Part shown: in pieces, positions 23,661 to 35,783 of the stretch | Numbering within the stretch: position 1 is the first letter of the stretch | Layout: every line of letters begins with the position of its first letter | NCBI RefSeq assembly: GCF_041381155.1 | Contig: NC_091143.1 | Span: 26,129,695 to 26,193,694, forward strand | Length of the DNA stretch: 64,000 nucleotides | Reading direction: 5' to 3' | From: Argopecten irradians | Taxonomy: Eukaryota > Mollusca > Bivalvia > Pectinida > Pectinidae | Program-made: the position numbers and the translations under genes | The notes under the pieces: generated by a model | Seen by the model: only the letters and a program-made list of their open reading frames with translations | Told to the model about the DNA's origin: nothing | Databases searched by the model: none

Positions 23661-25468
23661 ATATTAACACACGTTTCAAAAATAATAAGCTATTTTTCAA
23701 CATTTCTTACTAAAATTACTTTAACTACACAAAAATGCAAAAATAAAATCCAATATGTTATAATTTCACTTAATAGTTAAGTTTAGACAACCTTTCAAGC
23801 TAAAAATAACATGAACGGCTTTTAGTATATTTTAATTAAAAGATGTAAACATAGAACTTCAAACGTTTTATGATTTATATGTATGTTTATTAATACATAA
23901 ACTAAATATGATAACTGTGTATTTAAAGTTGTATTTCTTGTAATTTTCACTGTAACGATTTGAACATGGACATGTAACTTGATGATTAAGCTCCCCAAAA
24001 CCATATGTGCTCCCCAAAACCATATGTCAGTCTATCAGAGAGCCGAAATATAGTGATAATATTTTCCTGGTTTTGAATAAAACGCCTTAAATCTCCGCCA
24101 TACTCCGAATCGTATCACGTGACTGACGTCCACACGTCCTGCACGTGGTGATCCAGGTAACTAGCGATATCGCACATGTGCTTGTTTACGTTTTCCTTCT
24201 GGGTAATATGAGCAAATCGTGCTGGTTTATGTCCACAGAGCGAGTATTTGAAACATCTAATTCATACAATGCCGTAATTCAATATTTTTGCGTATCAAAA
24301 ATTGTAATGTGCGAGCATTATTTTCTTTATAGATCCATTCTGCTGAGGTTGACCACGTGTTTTGTTTACGAAAAATTGTTGACATTTCTCTTGGTTTCAT
24401 AACTCTCGTGTTACTTAGAGATTGTCGCGACGATGTTCGGTAAAGTTCGGAATGATTCGGCATCTTTCGAGCCTATTTTTTACGTGTACACGTTGGAAAT
24501 GTTTTTTTTTTTTAATTTTTTTTTTTTTACTTTTATAATTAAAATACTTCCAGTGCTGCAGCTTTATAAAAAGGGTTAAAATTAGAAAGTTTCAACTTCG
24601 GACAGATGGAGAAAAATGTGTATAACACCTATACAGTTTTTACTATGACAAAAAGAGCGACAGTGATAGACCATACAACTTTAAAAGCTTGAGAGATGTT
24701 TTAATAAATGGGAACTTCGAAATGTCTGTGACTTTTCACAAAAACGAAAGCAATAATGGTTCTGTTAGTTTTAACCTTTTTAACAAACTGCGTCCATCCT
24801 TTGTAAGTCCTTGATGCATGCTAAAGGAATATTGCTATCAGGAGGCCGCAATATCGCTTCTCGGCACACTAGCGTCTGTAGTACATAAAGCATCTGTCAT
24901 GAGTTTCCCTACATATTTGAATTATAACACAAGTTTAGATTTTATCAATTTTAGCAAGCCGTTCGTGCTGATTTTACGTGTTTAATATTTTTTTTGAAAT
25001 ATTACTGGTAATCTACTGCCGAAAATTCTTCTTTTTTAGTATTGAAAGTAGCTTATAATGCTAAAAATCAAATTTGCTTTTTTTTTGTTTTTTTTTTTGT
25101 TCGCTGTCCATTTTGTATTGTTCATCTTTCGTTCAAAGATATTGTTTTGGTTTCGGTGTGAAATTCGTAGTAAAAAGAATGTCGTTTACTTTGCATAGAA
25201 AACTGTTCGATCTGTATATATAAGACGTGTCTAATAAATAATATTTATGAAAGACTGTATTGAATAGAAAAACACTGAAGCCATGTGAAAAATAAATGTA
25301 CGTGTGGATGCATACACATGTACATTTAATATTCTTGTAACCAGAGATTTGCACAATCTCTGATAACCATGGGTTAGGCTTCTGAACTTCAGAGAGGCAA
25401 CTAACGCCTGTGAACAATAGACCTCGACGACATGTATATAAGTGTACTACTGCGTATATGTCTGACTA
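23661..25468. other. Gene-less stretch; small 2 x 19-bp tandem at 23991-24028
   Basis: GCTCCCCAAAACCATATGT occurs twice in tandem. CACGTG E-boxes lie near 24117 and 24143. No gene, RNA or full mobile element is recognised. Confidence 0.45.
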
Positions 25469-25657
25469 TATTCCGTCTTTGTATATTACATAGTTAGCTC
25501 CCTCGCGGGTAGGTATCGATAGTTACGTCATTGTTTTGTGAGCGCAATTCACGTCGTTTTCTCTTAAAAGTATGACCTTACGCTCGCAAACACATGACGT
25601 CACAAGCAATAACTACCCGCAAGTGGAGATAACTCTGTAATATGCAAATTCGGAATA
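25469..25657. mobile_element. GGGTAGGTATCGAT-type MITE, complete copy
   Basis: Ends ATTCCGTCTTTGTATATTAC and ...ATATGCAAATTCGGAATA are inverted. Inside each end lie GGGTAGGTATCGAT and its mirror TAACTACCCGCAAG, then GACGTCA-type motifs and GAGCGCAATTCACGTCG. No coding capacity. It is a Tc1/mariner-like MITE if TA is the duplicated target. Confidence 0.65.
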
Positions 25658-25720
25658 GGCGAAGTCATAATGATAATAAGGTAATAATTTTGAGCACACA
25701 TGCATTGACGTCACAAATTT

Positions 25721-25879
25721 GTTTCCGTCTTATTACGTATCAACTCCCTTGCGGGTAGGTATCGATTATTACGTCATTATTTTGTGAGTGTAATTCACGT
25801 CGCTTTCTTCGAAATGTATGACGTCAATCAATACCTACCCACAAGGGCAGATAATTTTGTAATATGCAAATACGGAATT
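25721..25879. mobile_element. GGGTAGGTATCGAT-type MITE, second copy
   Basis: Same family as 25469-25657, 64 bp further on in the same orientation: CTTGCGGGTAGGTATCGAT, TTACGTCAT, AATTCACGTCG, then AATACCTACCCACAAGGGC and TACGGAAT. Immediately right, a GGGTAGCCATTACGT triplet repeat (25879-25920) follows. Confidence 0.65.
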
Positions 25880-25921
25880 ACATGGGTAGCCATTACGTGG
25901 GTAGCCATTACGTGGGTATCC
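25877..25921. repeat. Minisatellite, about three 15-bp units
   Basis: TACATGGGTAGCCAT, TACGTGGGTAGCCAT, TACGTGGGTATCCCAT in tandem. Confidence 0.7.
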
Positions 25922-26369
25922 CATCGGATAAACAAGTATTTCCCCCGTATGAGAGAAATTATAGTATCGATACTACATGTGTATTTATATTATACTACAA
26001 ATGTTTGTCTATATTATCTATCTTCTAACCATCCCATGCGGGTATGTTTGATTGATTACTTTGCAATACATACGGAGATGTATACACAACAGTTTTCTTT
26101 ACTTTTTAATTTCGAATTATCATCATTTTGTTTGGCTAGGTTTAGCGTGTCGTTGGCCTTCTTAACGATAACATTCAGGCTAGTATAGTCTAAAGTTGTT
26201 ATGTTAATTGGAAGATATAGGCGTTAATCTGAGCACTGTACCTTTAAATGCTAAAATTTTTATCACAGGCAACATTGAAAAGAATTTTAGCAATAGTGAA
26301 CTTGGTATAGCTAAAAATGTCGTCCCATGGGCAATTTATGTGAAAATTTCAGCTCTTTACAAAGCGTAA

Positions 26370-28200
26370 GAAACACGATTTTTTTCTCAAAAAATGACCA
26401 CCAGTTTGATCATTTCTTAATAATTATTTTTTTCTTTATTTCGGACTCTCTGATTGCCCTATTCTTTTTTTGGCATTCCATAATGAAAAAAAGTCCGTGC
26501 AAGGCGCGGTAATCCGACGTTATCGTGACATCACAATAGAAACATTTACGTTGCGTATTGATTTAGCAAAAATAATCCCTTGGAAAATCAATAGAATCGT
26601 AAATGTAAATGTATTTCATTTTTTAAAGTAGCCTAGAAAATTAATTATAAGCATTGAAGTCACTATCTTTCCATTTCATCGGATTTGAAATAGACCTTGG
26701 AAAAATCAATTGAATTGTACATGTAAACGTATTTCATTTTCTAAGATATCCTAAAAAGATTAATTATAAGCATTGAAGTCACCATCTTTCAATTTCATCG
26801 GATTATGAAATAAAAATAAAAAATAAAAATGAAATTAAAAAATAGTGACTTCAATACATAAGTGTATTAGTGTATAAAAAGTCTGCAAACAGTAGACGTC
26901 TAATGTTTTGTCTCATTTCCTATATGGCAGCTTGCTACAAATACTTACTTTTAGTAGTTTCAATATGCTCTGGATATTTCAACTTGGAGTTTTCTGTCCG
27001 AGTCACTGCCTCCATTTGAATACAACACCTATCCGGCTATATATCCTAGATGATAATACATGTATCACAAGTCATCGACCTATCATGGCCCTAAATGACC
27101 TTAATTGTCCATGGGCCGTGAAACTCAAACAAACAAGCATCGATCTACCTGTGAATTGCAACGATGAGTGATTAATAGGCTTAGTCTTATTTGAAACCCT
27201 CACAATTTAAGGCCCACTATTTTCATAAAACGGCTTTTGATTTTTTATTTTTAATGTAAAACTAGATTAATAATTGAAAGAGTCCTAAAATTTACTAGCT
27301 TACCATTAATACTACACTTTTTATCACTATTCATTGCCAGTTTGGTCATTTCTTAATAATCAATTTTCTTTGTTTCGGCCTTTCTGATTGGTCTATTCAT
27401 TTTTTACATACCACGATGAAAAAAAAAATATGGGCATTGCATGGAAATCCGACGTTATCTTGACGTCACAATAGAAACATTTACGTTGCGTATTGAATTG
27501 GCAAAAATAATCCCTTGGAAAAATCAATAGAATTGCTCGTGAAAACGTATTTCATTTTATACGATAGCCTAGAAAATTAATTATAAGCATTGAAAGCTTA
27601 TAAGCTACGCGAATTCACACAGTTTGCAAACAAAATTTTCTATCATACCCCGATGGAATTAAAAAAAAGTGACTTCAATACTAAGGTGTATTAGTGTATA
27701 AAAATTCTGCAAACAGTAGACGTCTAATGTTTTGTCACATTTCCTATATGGCAACTTACTACAAATACTTACTTTTAGTAGTTTCAATATGCCCTGGATA
27801 TTTCAACTTGGAGTTTACTGTCCGAGTCACTGCCTCCATATATGGATATAACACCTATCCGGCTATATAGCCTAGATGAGAATATTACAAGTCATCGACC
27901 TACCATGGCCCTAAATGACCATAGTTGTCCACATGGGCCGTGAAACTCAAACAAACAAACATTTACCTACCTGCGTACGTGATGGATCAACTGCAACGAT
28001 GAGTGAGTAATAGGCTCAGGCTTATTTGAAAACATCACAACTTAAGGTCAACTACCTTTCCGAAACGGTTTTTGTTTTTTATGTGAATGTAAAACGAGAT
28101 TAATAATTGATAGAGTCCTAAAATTTAATAGCTTACTTTTAATGCTACACTTTTCATCACCTTCTGAGCAATTTAATTTAAAAAAAATCAAATTTGGGTA
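26370..28200. repeat. Direct tandem duplication, two units of about 0.9-1 kb
   Basis: 26370-27250 and about 27335-28100 share order and wording: CATTTCTTAATAAT, ACATTTACGTTGCGTATTG, CAAAAATAATCCCTTGG, ATTAATTATAAGCATTGAA, GCAAACAGTAGACGTCTAATG, then a LINE-type 3' tail with CCCTAAATGACC and TGGGCCGTGAAACTCAAACA. The first unit also has an internal duplication (about 26560-26680 and 26690-26800). No gene. Confidence 0.75.
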
Positions 28201-29720
28201 GTCTTATATTTCCCGTCGCCGTCCTAATTATCGCGCGATAGTGGACTATCACTGCACTAAACTAACAATAAAACAGCAAAATGAATCTTCATGGTAATCA
28301 TAGATTACACAGGTAATCTTACTTTGATTGGTTTCGTTGCCTCATCTTAGCGAATCGATAACTCCTTCTTAAGTTATTAATCATTTTAAGAAACTTTTCA
28401 TTTTTTGTTTCGAAAAGGTAGTGGGCCTAAAAAAAACCATCTAGAAATCAGTGGCAGAAACTCACGTACCTTCTGAACTAGTATCGTCTTTGTTCCTTTG
28501 TTGACCAATCATTAATGTTTAAAGTTGTTACACATACATTTACGAATACACCTAATGGGTATAATTAACAAAATAGGTAAATACCAATATTAGTATAAAG
28601 TCCCAAGGAAATGGAAAATCTCTTCAAAATATCCAGATTTCGATATAACAGAATTATAATTCTTTTTAAATCAAACAGTATTTCAATATAACCAATTTCA
28701 ATTTAATAGGGTTCTACAGTATATAGTACTATGTAGACTGATATTCCTGTATTTATCTAGACCTCTATGAGCACTCTGGAGTGTTTGATATATACACTGT
28801 AACCTCTCTATGGTAGGTTCGATCGTAAGTCAAGTCACCTGTGTTAAAATATAGGGCAGATAATGTTAATTACTTTAATAAGTGTACATCAATTTCAGCA
28901 CTCAATACAGTTACAATAATGCTACAGATTATTTATGGTCTAAATGCGACATGAAACTTTTTAACGAAACAAGATGTCAACAACAATAATGAGAGGAGTG
29001 TTTATATACCATGGTTTAAGATGAGGAGGCAGATAATTGGAAAGTGCAATCCTTCATTAAGTGTTTTATATCAGCCGAATTCATTAGATTTAATAACATT
29101 TGAATGTAACCAAAAATACCTATCTTTGTTCGCTACTTAGTTGAATATTGAAATTCATCACTAATGATCTGTTGACTATTGCAATGTGAACATTTTCTTT
29201 GGATAAATCAATCTGGTATCGTAAACTTGATTCAACAGTAAATGGTTGATTGTAGGGAATGTACAAAGAATGATCTTGTCTTTATCATCTGAATTATGTT
29301 AATAATTTTCAACATCACAGTTACTTTTTAAATAATAACATATAGACATAGAGTTCTGCTAGTACTAGTTATTAGGAGGGAAATATTATTTTCACGGCAA
29401 ATCAAAACTTCACTGATGGTATATACTAAGCTAAACTATATAAGAAAAGTTCGAAAACGTCATCTTTCCTTTACATCTTTGAAATTTAAATGAAATACAA
29501 GAGAACGAGCCCCATTAGAAAACACTGACATGGATTTTCCCAACTGTAAGGAACCATGCAGGATTACATTCTGAGGTAATGGCGATGATACGTGTATTAC
29601 TAAGGGTAAGCTGATAACTATGGCGACTCTACAAATTATCAATCTCGTTTTACATTACAATTTTGAAAACCGTTTCGGAAAGGTAATGGTCTATTTAGTG
29701 TAGATATATATTACATATTA
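28201..29720. other. No gene recognised
   Basis: AT-rich sequence without a supported exon, RNA gene or bounded repeat. Confidence 0.45.
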
Positions 29721-29739
29721 CGTAAATGCAGAGTACACA

Positions 29740-29875
29740 CTGCACCTACTGTATGTACAATGTACATGTAAGGTAACTCCTACTCACCACTTTGGTGAGC
29801 CGATGATCGGAGATACACACTGCACCTACTGTATGTACATGTAGAGTAACTCCTACTTTGGTGAGCCGATAATCG
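29740..29875. repeat. Imperfect tandem duplication, about 65-75 bp units
   Basis: ACACTGCACCTACTGTATGT, ACATGTA, GTAACTCCTACT and TTTGGTGAGCCGAT occur twice in order. Confidence 0.75.
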
Positions 29876-31077
29876 AAAAAAAAATTATTCATCATCCTTT
29901 TTACTGCCAATCAGGATTACATGGCCACGATAAGGACTGGCCATGGGTGCGGTGGAAATGGTGCAAGAAAAAGAAACAATCGCTACTTCAGCTTATTGTA
30001 CTGGTGATATCGGCTACTGACAAAAAAGTCAATTAAATATGATATATTTACGAGACTCTAATAATATACATGTATATTATGAGCATTAATATATCTGGAA
30101 ACATCGTTAATTGTTTTCAATTTTCCAAACCTAAAGTATATGCGCCACAACTAAGCTACACATCTTAAATGTTGTTTCTTCAATAATCCATTGAAAATGA
30201 TACGTTTTGATGAATTAAGCTGTAAAAATCATGTGCAAACATGTATGATGCTTCATAAACATTTACAGTAGTTTATTTGCTGACTAATAGGCTCTTACTT
30301 AGTCTTCGTCTGCTAATTTTAAGCATATGTGTAAAATCTGATCATCACGATAGGCAGCGACAAACTGTTCTATATTTACAAAGTAAAATTTTGTTTTGAT
30401 AAAAACATAGCTAACAATCGACTACTAACAAACAGTGCATATGAAAATATACATCTTTATTTTTGACATGGCTATAGACTTGGGAAAGATGAACTCAATT
30501 TTTTAATGTATTAATTCGGTGAAGAAAATATTTACAAAATGTCAGCTGTTTTTGTGAAATAAAATATCTCTTAAGTATAAAAAAAATAAAATTAAATAAA
30601 ACACCATTAAGCCTCGTAAACATGGTACTTAAACTAACCAGGAACAGGTACATGAAATTAGAAACAAATCAATAATCGGGCATAGGAATGGAAAGATGAG
30701 TTTCATTCGATTCATCCTTTCTTTTGAAGTTAAATAGCTCAGTCAGTTTTTACTCGATTTCTCGTCATCCAGGATGATCATTCGCGGTGAATTACACATG
30801 GGCTAGATAAGAGAGTAATGCATTACATGTTGCTTGTAAATGCTATAATATATGCTTGTTTAAATGATAAATTAATAATAGCATGTTAACGGTAGAAAAG
30901 TAACAACTTACTAGTTTGGCTTCAAATACTAATATCGTTTAAAAATATTCTGAGAAATTAAAATGTAATTTAAAGATTGCATTTCAGTAAGCTTCAACAG
31001 GTCTCCCCTTCTTATTTAGGCATTTTTTTCAAATTGTTAAAGACTTATAATTCACATATTTCCCTAGCACAAAGCTT
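29876..31077. other. No gene recognised
   Basis: AT-rich sequence. No exon or RNA gene supported. Confidence 0.45.
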
Positions 31078-31086
31078 GATAACAAT

Positions 31087-31393
31087 CATCCTCCATATTC
31101 AAAGGGTTATTGTCACTGTCGTTATATACACCACTGGACCATATCTAAGCATAACTGGAGACAATATTTGTGACAATATTGACACGGGCAGTTTTGTCCT
31201 TTTTGGTGTACATCAAAAGAATAGAATAACGGTACAACGTATGACTTCGAAGTTGGGAGTCGCTCTCATGAATATCCAAGTCTCTGTAGACCTGTGGTTG
31301 GCCCAATTTTCCACTGACATGTCTTTAGTTGTACTATGTCTCGGTCCGGTGTGGATATTACTAGTGATAGTAAACCCTGGAATATTGGGGATG
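31087..31393. mobile_element. CATCCTCG-family MITE, older copy with 9-bp target duplication
   Basis: 307 bp from CATCCTCCATATTCAAAGGG to CCCTGGAATATTGGGGATG. Flanks GATAACAAT (31078-31086) and GATAGGAAT (31394-31402) match 7 of 9. The terminal repeats and the interior AACGGTACA..CTCTCATGAATATC.. follow the 34.5-kb copy. Divergence marks it as older than the 54-61 kb copies. Confidence 0.7.
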
Positions 31394-31460
31394 GATAGGA
31401 ATTTAATTGTATTACTCACTGCATTTAATTCCAGAATTTCGTGGTACAGAATTATGTAGC

Positions 31461-31637
31461 GTACACAGCCAATATTTCCTAACCTGAATTTCAGGTCAAG
31501 AAATCTTGACCTGAAATTCACCTGAAATTGACCAGAAATTCTGGTTAATTTCAGGTGAAATTCAGGTCAAGATATCTTGACCTGAAATTCTGGTCAATTT
31601 CAGTTCAATTTCAGGTTAGGAAATATTGGCTGTGTAC
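31461..31637. mobile_element. Foldback element built from nested palindromes
   Basis: Ends GTACACAGCCAATATTTCC and GGAAATATTGGCTGTGTAC are exact mirrors. The inside repeats CAGGTCAAG..CTTGACCTG palindromes at two scales (around 31492-31518 and 31563-31586) and GAATTTCAGG/CCTGAAATT. TA directly outside CACAGCC on both sides suggests a TA target duplication. Confidence 0.7.
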
Positions 31638-31685
31638 CAAAACATGTCCTACTTTTAAAACATGAAAAACATCCTTGAGCTCGTC

Positions 31686-31873
31686 ATTCCGTATTTGCTT
31701 ATTAAAGAGTTATCTACCCTTGCGGTTAGGTATTGATTGCTTCGTTACGTGTTTGAGAGCGTAACGTTATTCTTATTGGCAAAAATGACGTGAATTTATC
31801 AAACAAAACAATGACGTTATGATTACTACCTACCCAAAAAGAAGGTAAATCTGTAATACGCAAAGACGGGATA
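31686..31873. mobile_element. GGGTAGGTATCGAT-type MITE, diverged copy
   Basis: ATTCCGTATTTG, CTTGCGGTTAGGTATTGATT, AATGACGTGAATTTA, ACGTTATGATTACTACCTACCC, AAGACGGGATA. Same order as the 25.5-kb copy. Confidence 0.6.
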
Positions 31874-32430
31874 AGGGCATGATCGATAATCAAGGGGTTA
31901 TTTTCACTATTGTTATGAAAATTAAAATAATAAATAACTACTATGGCAGTTAACCCATTGAGTAAAAGTATATCTTTATACATTTAGAATATGACATTTG
32001 TTTATATTTTGTAAAGGAATACATTTTTATGTCATTGTATATTGATCTATGTATCTTCTTTATCATCGTTCAGCACGTTCTAATAATCTGCCATGTTACC
32101 TTGAGGAAGGGGAGATCTCAAAGGAATATTGGATGTTTGTCATTGTGGCAATGGAATGGTACGTTTGACTGTTGAACACGGTTGAAAGCAGAACCAATCT
32201 ATTTTGTATAGATATCAATCTATCATTCAGATAAAATCTCGTGCACCACATGATGTGCCCTGTATTGAAAAGAACAAACAATCATTTCCAATTTTCAAGA
32301 GACAATATCAGATATCAGATTGTTAACACAACTATTTGTCTTACCGGGCGTTCATAGTGAAACGTCCTGTCTTAATTCTAGGATACAAAGTAGGATAGAC
32401 AGTTACCATTGGTACTCCTACTATAGCAGT
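31874..32430. other. Upstream region of the lectin gene
   Basis: AT-rich, no repeat with clear ends. TATA-like runs occur but none can be assigned. The promoter of the downstream lectin gene presumably lies here. Confidence 0.4.
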
Positions 32431-32435
32431 GAAAT

Positions 32436-35238
32436 ATGTTTCGTTGGTTTGCGGTTGCCCTGATATTCGTCTTTGAACACTTACTCACTGCAAAAGGTAA
32501 GGAATTGTCCTATGACTATAGTGCCAGTGGTTTCGATTGCTACATTCTGTCAATGACTATAACTTAGCTTAACGATGATTCGTTTTGAATATTGAATGGT
32601 AATACACTGTCGTATGGATGTTCGAAGGGTGTTGGCTATATAGCAGGCTAAATTTTGAATTAGAACATCGTATGACACAATATCAAGAGGATCAAATTCA
32701 TAAGTTAATTTTCACTAAAATAAGAAAGAAAGAAAGAAAGAAAGAAAGAAACTGAAAAAAATGGGTTAAAATATCTAATGTTACAATGATTTTGAGCGTT
32801 GAAAGCGAGTTCATGCAACGATAATTTATTGGATAGTAAGGTGCTTTTGAAAGAACTTTCGCTAATGACACTATCAATGCGAACCAATGAAACGATGTAA
32901 AAAAAAGTCAAAACTGTATACCCAGTTTGTGTACTTTATTTGATAGCTTAAATTCAACACCAACACAAACATTTTCTTCAGGAATTATTTTTATTGTTTG
33001 TTGATTACTGGTGTGTAAACTGCATTTTTCAGTTTACACACCAGTAAACAACAAACAATAACAATCATTTCTTATATTTACATTTTGACCGACCATTTCA
33101 TTAAAAATTAAGTGTTCAAATAAAATAAAACTCTGTTTTTTTCAATGTTATACGATTGTTGGAACAGCTGGTCAATTGATGGAATCCCGGAACAGCTGGC
33201 TTCAATTTAGCCGGAAATGTTGTCAAATTCAGAGAGTACACAAAATATAGTTCCTCATTTACTTTATCTTTTTTCATCCCATTTTTACAATATTTATTAA
33301 GAATTCTATTTTTCTGATACATATTAAACATTTACATTCATACATGCAGTATATTGAAAATTTGTCATACAGATACAATAGTCCTAATCGGATGCGTATT
33401 CACTCTACTTGCGGAAGTCAGTGTTCCGGTGGGTGTATTTTAGCGCGGCAACCACTGCGTTTACGCAAGTGTAAACGATATCGCAGTTGGTAAGGTTATA
33501 TAGCAAAGAGAAAACGGAAATGTAAATATACTAAGATATTTGTTTGATACCAAAATTTTCAAGTGATGTGCAATAAAAGCGACACCAGTATGGTTACTAT
33601 TTTTATTTTCAGATGTTTCAATCAAACGCAGTGCATGGGTAACAAGTCCACAATATGAAAGTCAGGTAGAAACACCCGCCCTAGTAAACATCCAATCATC
33701 GTCAAAACTGGAATGCGCGTCAAAATGTATGGAGGCTAAGAGGTGTGACGTCATAGCTTACACAAAAGCCTCCAATCATTGTTTGGGGTACGCGTCTGTC
33801 CAGTCAACGTTGGAAACCGCCACTAGAACAGAGCTATATCTCCTGGATCCCTCTGGATCGACGACCCCTACAACACAGACATTTACAACTAACACCACCA
33901 CCTTCATGAAACGTGAGTATAGTAAAACTCTTTCATATATAGAAGTGGAATGATATATATTCTATCTGAGCACAGGCGCACATATTTTGTTTTCACACAG
34001 ACATTATAATAGATGTCTTGGTAATATTCTCTAAGACATGCTGTTAGATTACCTTTTAGGCGTCAAATGCCCGTGATCTGAGGCCATCCTCGATAATCCG
34101 TACAAAATATAGTAAAACATGTGTTCAACATTTTGCGATTCAGAAGAATATTCCCAATAAGTGTTCATTTCCTCTTCCAGGAGTTTGTGCTGGCAAAAAC
34201 TATACATATGTATCCCATTTGAACTGGTGTCTCCAGCTTGTGGTCAGTTCTTGGAGAGATCGGTCAGCTGCCCATGGCGTCTGTAAGGACATCGGGGGAC
34301 GATTGGCTTCTCTGGATACATTTGATAAATTCACTTATGTGAATGTCAATTACTCCAGCATCTACTTCAGTACGTATTGCATGTTTATCACCAATGTAGG
34401 ACAAAATTATATACAGTAATAAAAAAATCTAACACGTATTATCAAGATGTCATAATGATAAAGAGTACTACTGGGTTTCATCCTCGATACTCTAGGGGTT
34501 ACTATCACTGACGTTATACATACCCCTGGACTAATTCATAGTAAAACTGAAGGCGACCAGAACACACAGGTAATGTGGTCATTTGATGTACAAAAAAGAA
34601 TCAAATAACGGCACACTGTAGTTGACTATGTGAATTTGAAGTAGGGTGTCGCTCTCTCTGTAATCATCAAAGAAAGTCTTTGCAGGCCTGTGGTTGGTCA
34701 TTTGTTTTCTGCCTTCAATTTTACTTGAGATAGTCTATAGGTGGATACAACGTCAGTGATAATAACCCCTGGAGTATCGAGGATGCTATGAATTAAATTC
34801 ATTAGACGTTTATATGTTTTGGTAAGGCAAAACATGGATTAAGAAGTCATTTATGTTAACACTCTTACTAACTTCATCATGCGTCACCAGTTTGCGCTCG
34901 ATAATACCGCTTAACAAATAAATCCTTTTAGACGCATCCTTTCAACCATATACATGCAATACCAAACGACAAAATGTACTTGCCTCTTACTTCAGGAATA
35001 ATGCAGTTGTGATTATGTATTTCTTGTAGGCGACCGTCTGTGGGTCGGAGGACTGCTGACGAATGGGAGCTGGCAATTTCCCAATGGCGAGGTCCTGAAT
35101 CCGTATCAAAATCACTGGCATGAAGTTCTCGAGGATCACACAGGGGTCATAGGGTCATGTCTGACCTATCACAGTTCCGTGTTCTATAGCACTAACTGTT
35201 CCAGTATTTACCCTTTTCTCTGTGAGGAAGTGTGGTGA
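32436..35238 (+). CDS. Secreted C-type lectin with N-terminal PAN/apple-like domain
   Basis: Four exons: 32436-32496, 33613-33912, 34181-34369, 35030-35238, all with GT-AG borders and phase-1 introns, summing to 759 nt (252 residues plus stop). Residues 1-20 are a hydrophobic signal peptide (MFRWFAVALIFVFEHLL). About 40-100 form a small cysteine domain (C55, C59, C65, C77) resembling PAN/apple modules. 101-118 is a Thr-rich linker, likely O-glycosylated. 123-252 is a C-type lectin domain with WCLQLV, GGRLASLD, LWVGGL, SWQFPNG and YPFLCEE; C155-C248 and C227-C240 fit the canonical disulfides. No EPN/QPD or WND sugar-binding motif is visible, so calcium-dependent sugar binding may be lost or atypical. 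Such proteins act extracellularly in recognition, immunity or shell/mucus matrices; the ligand is unknown. A MITE sits in intron 3 and an AAAG microsatellite in intron 1. Confidence 0.88.
32721..32752. repeat. AAAG microsatellite
   Basis: About seven GAAA units in intron 1 of the lectin gene. Confidence 0.9.
32991..33061. repeat. Near-perfect hairpin, 32-bp arms
   Basis: TTATTGTTTGTTGATTACTG.. and its mirror ..CCAGTAAACAACAAACAATAA enclose a 7-base loop, with one mismatched pair. It lies in lectin intron 1 and resembles a foldback MITE without a clear target duplication. Confidence 0.75.
34479..34785. mobile_element. CATCCTCG-family MITE in lectin intron 3
   Basis: 307 bp with ends CATCCTCGATACTCTAGGGG and CCCCTGGAGTATCGAGGATG, plus the shared interior (GGTCGCC/GTGTCGCTCTCTCTGTAA). 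Subterminal ACTATCACTGACGTTATA marks a subfamily shared with 31.1 kb. The flanking 9-mers ACTGGGTTT and CTATGAATT do not match, so the target duplication has been lost, for example by recombination between copies. Confidence 0.75.
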
Positions 35239-35640
35239 TTTTAACATTCATGTCATCTGACACTTTTAAAACTTAGCTTCTAATTTACTGCCAAGGCGTG
35301 TTATGTAGGGTGATAGTTCATACTGAACACTGCTATTTGATGCTGAATTGTGAGTAATCTATTGTTTCGCAAAGAAGTTCCTTGTAGATTAAAACAATAT
35401 AATTTAATTATTCACCTGTGAAAATCCTTTCAAATATATGTATTACCAGTGTAGATTTCACCTTTTTGTGAGCGGGGGATGTGTATTTTTCTGTACATTT
35501 TTCAGATAACCGGACCAATTTTATTCTTACTCCTATAGTTTACTTGTCTCACCATTAATGCACGTTCTTAAGGTTTATTTCGTTGAGTTGTATGCAGATG
35601 AAGACTATATGTATGTTGTATTAGCAGATGAAGACAAATA
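35239..35640. other. 3' flank of the lectin gene
   Basis: 3' UTR and intergenic sequence; no canonical AATAAA is seen close to the stop. No other feature. Confidence 0.35.
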
Positions 35641-35783
35641 GAATCTTGCATGGGTTTGTGAAGTGGACAGGGATATCTCAACCCGAGTGAAAGATTTTGG
35701 CCGATCAACCCTAGGGTTGACGGCCAAAATCTTTAACGAGGGTTGAGATATCCCTGTCCACTTCACAGATCCATGTTTGATTC
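35641..35783. mobile_element. Foldback element, arms about 55-70 bp
   Basis: TGTGAAGTGGACAGGGATAT.. (from 35656) pairs with ..ATATCCCTGTCCACTTCACA (to 35767), centred on ACCCTAGGGT. Pairing resumes outward as CATGG/CCATG and GAATC/GATTC separated by 3-base mismatches. No target duplication found. Confidence 0.7.
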
